Assembly: GCA_945910005.1 (NCBI GenBank)
Contig: OX246741.1
Location: forward strand, 37,628,276-37,692,275
Source: Isoperla grammatica
Taxonomy: Eukaryota > Arthropoda > Insecta > Plecoptera > Perlodidae
DNA length: 64,000 nucleotides
Reading direction: 5' to 3'
Within the stretch, counting starts at the first letter, position 1, and each line of letters starts with the position of its first letter. Position numbers and translations under genes: made by a program. Below are positions 63,701-64,000 of this stretch, one piece after another. Under the pieces are notes generated by a model. The model was not told where the DNA came from. It worked only from the letters and a program-made list of their open reading frames with translations, and did no database searches.

Positions 63701-64000
63701 GCAAACAAGATATTATTCAACTGCATGTTAATTCCTCCATTCTTCTTGTTTAGAATAAATTCTGCATGTCCAGTCCCTAAAACATCTAACTTCTCTCCAT
63801 TTGCAACTTCTATGTTTGATTTACATTCCTTGAATGAATGCAATTTACTTCTGCATGGTGTCATATGCTCTGTGGCAGCACTATCTAAATACCAGACAAG
63901 GGGATTAAAGTTCATATTATCTGTTGCTCTAAGTGCTTTGCCAGCCACCTTCTTGACTTGTTGAACAGCTGGCTTGCTTCTTTCATGCCCACTGTTTTCA
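60760..64000 (-). CDS. pol: Ty1/copia Pol (partial at window end)
   Basis: The minus frame stays open to the window edge, so gag and the true start lie outside. Counting from the GTG at 63948 (1062 residues): protease site D22-S23-A24 (YLDSAATEHMT, Ala where Gly is usual), integrase zinc region H151, H156, C186, C189, catalytic D217, D280, E316 (35 residues between the last two), then reverse transcriptase with D659 (QLDVTAAYLNG) and YVDD (742-745), and RNase H with CDADWA (910-912), STVEAEY and ADNQGAI (D989). Integrase before RT marks Ty1/copia. No stop or shift is seen. A GHE near the window edge could be the end of a zinc knuckle. A small Cys-rich spot (CYAC, 533-536) lies between integrase and RT. 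Confidence 0.92.
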   Translation of the reverse strand, partial: ENSGHERSKPAVQQVKKVAGKALRATDNMNFNPLVWYLDSAATEHMTPCRSKLHSFKECKSNIEVANGEKLDVLGTGHAEFILNKKNGGINMQLNNILFAPNLDSNLISVGRLEERGLEVVFKNGKAQVLEKNGVVILTAFREGRLYKLEEVVPKAKFTKGNNRSLWHRRLGHLHLDAVETLIDCNKPNKNQKKKNEGEVVNCEVCTLGKLKCKSFAVGEATRATAPLELIHSDVVGKVEPRSKGGSNYFVTFIDDYTRYTVVFPIKKKSDVLNKFDEYRRMAENKHGRQVKVLRSDNGGEYISNEFNAYLKRYGIQRQTTVPGTPQQNGVAERMNQTIMDMTRCLLIESGISKTLWADALNTACYIRNKCPSNAVDGKVPESLWLGKEPKLNHTRVYGCKAWCVVNPRKKKSKLDAKSEECVLIGYPDGVKGYKLWNMKTDEIFVCRNVVFDEYSFPCKTTTNKTTPRTSTDCEEDILFSVKSVEDETHPADRHGNAEREQQVDDMGEMNENHPMLIESQTVVDRNFDVDVIPRRSERLAKKKTQEKKCYACNADVQQDTEQDPSTVEEALSRPDAGKWEAAIQEELDNLSRNETWVLVPRPNGRRIVRCKWILKKKFDEDGNLDRYKARLVAQGHTQVEGIDYHETYSPVVKIKSIRILLALAAERNWEVHQLDVTAAYLNGTLKEEVYMEQPSPWCKTGRRDEVCMLKKSLYGLHQSGREWNTKLDEFLQLSGLQRSKADPCIYFNEDRDFIVGVYVDDLLMISKDEEIIKTFITKIGKEFNIKDLGRAKHILSMRVDRKEDGSLTLDQTTYVRELLNTFGMEDAKGASTPLDPGMKFNKATENEVMTGDGAYQYRRAVGGLLYLAGGTRPDLAFSVTYMSQFNDRPSRDHWTGVKHILRYVKQTKTLGLTYKRTGEEMKAFCDADWASCKIDRRSINGYLFMLAGAAISWSSKKQRTTALSTVEAEYVAMSHASKEVLWLQSFLKEIGADTLKCTTQTVLADNQGAIALAKNYTTSERSKHIDIQHFFLREKVESRQLEFTYVPTEDNLADMMTKTITPRKTAQHRFQIGLCEMS

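Overview
The window looks like a stretch of animal nuclear genome, most probably a marine invertebrate. It is AT-rich, has no bacterial-style operons, and is packed with metazoan transposon classes: Ty3/gypsy, Ty1/copia, Penelope-like, non-LTR retrotransposons (LINEs), hAT and TTAA-type elements, and many satellites. AGGCCTAGG-rich DNA recurs throughout. The only recognisable host genes are a VMA21 homologue and one exon of an NSUN5 homologue, both on the minus strand near 41 kb. The species cannot be fixed from sequence alone.

Layout. 1-8.1 kb is a nest: a LINE fragment carries an old minus-strand gypsy (B), whose gag is cut by an intact gypsy (A, 545-7235, identical 814-bp LTRs by eye) and by a TTAA-flanked MITE. 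8.1-15.6 kb holds AGGCCTAGG-rich DNA, a 2.17-kb tandem duplication and a 73-bp satellite. 15.6-24.8 kb is gypsy C with gypsy D inserted in its gag. 25.1-27.5 kb is a second satellite that ends in the same short motif as the first. 27.5-33.2 kb is intact gypsy E on the minus strand. 34-37 kb holds a MITE and two LINE fragments in opposite orientation. 40.2-41.6 kb is a GC-rich island with VMA21, a six-copy 129-bp tandem of its 3' coding end, and the NSUN5 exon. 43.9-48.9 kb is three hAT elements nested inside one another, each with a perfect 8-bp target duplication, plus another TTAA MITE. 49.4-53.8 kb holds microsatellites, a large palindrome, a Penelope-like element with 157-bp inverted termini and a foldback element. 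53.8-60 kb holds a dead hAT transposase, several MITEs, a 19 x 65-bp minisatellite and a LINE tail. 60.4-64 kb is a copia element on the minus strand that runs off the window.

How parts relate. Gypsies A and E each carry gag and pol in separate frames. Both have the heptamer GGGAAAC in the correct phase at the end of gag, followed by a potential hairpin, so -1 programmed frameshifting is the likely route to Pol. Gypsies C and D instead have one continuous gag-pol frame; C is broken by D and by one frameshift. The host cassette is unusual: the NSUN5 exon could splice through a 53-bp intron in frame into VMA21, and the VMA21 tail is repeated in phase with a TGA at every unit boundary. All LTR comparisons were done by eye; similarity statements rest on recognised motifs, not on searches.
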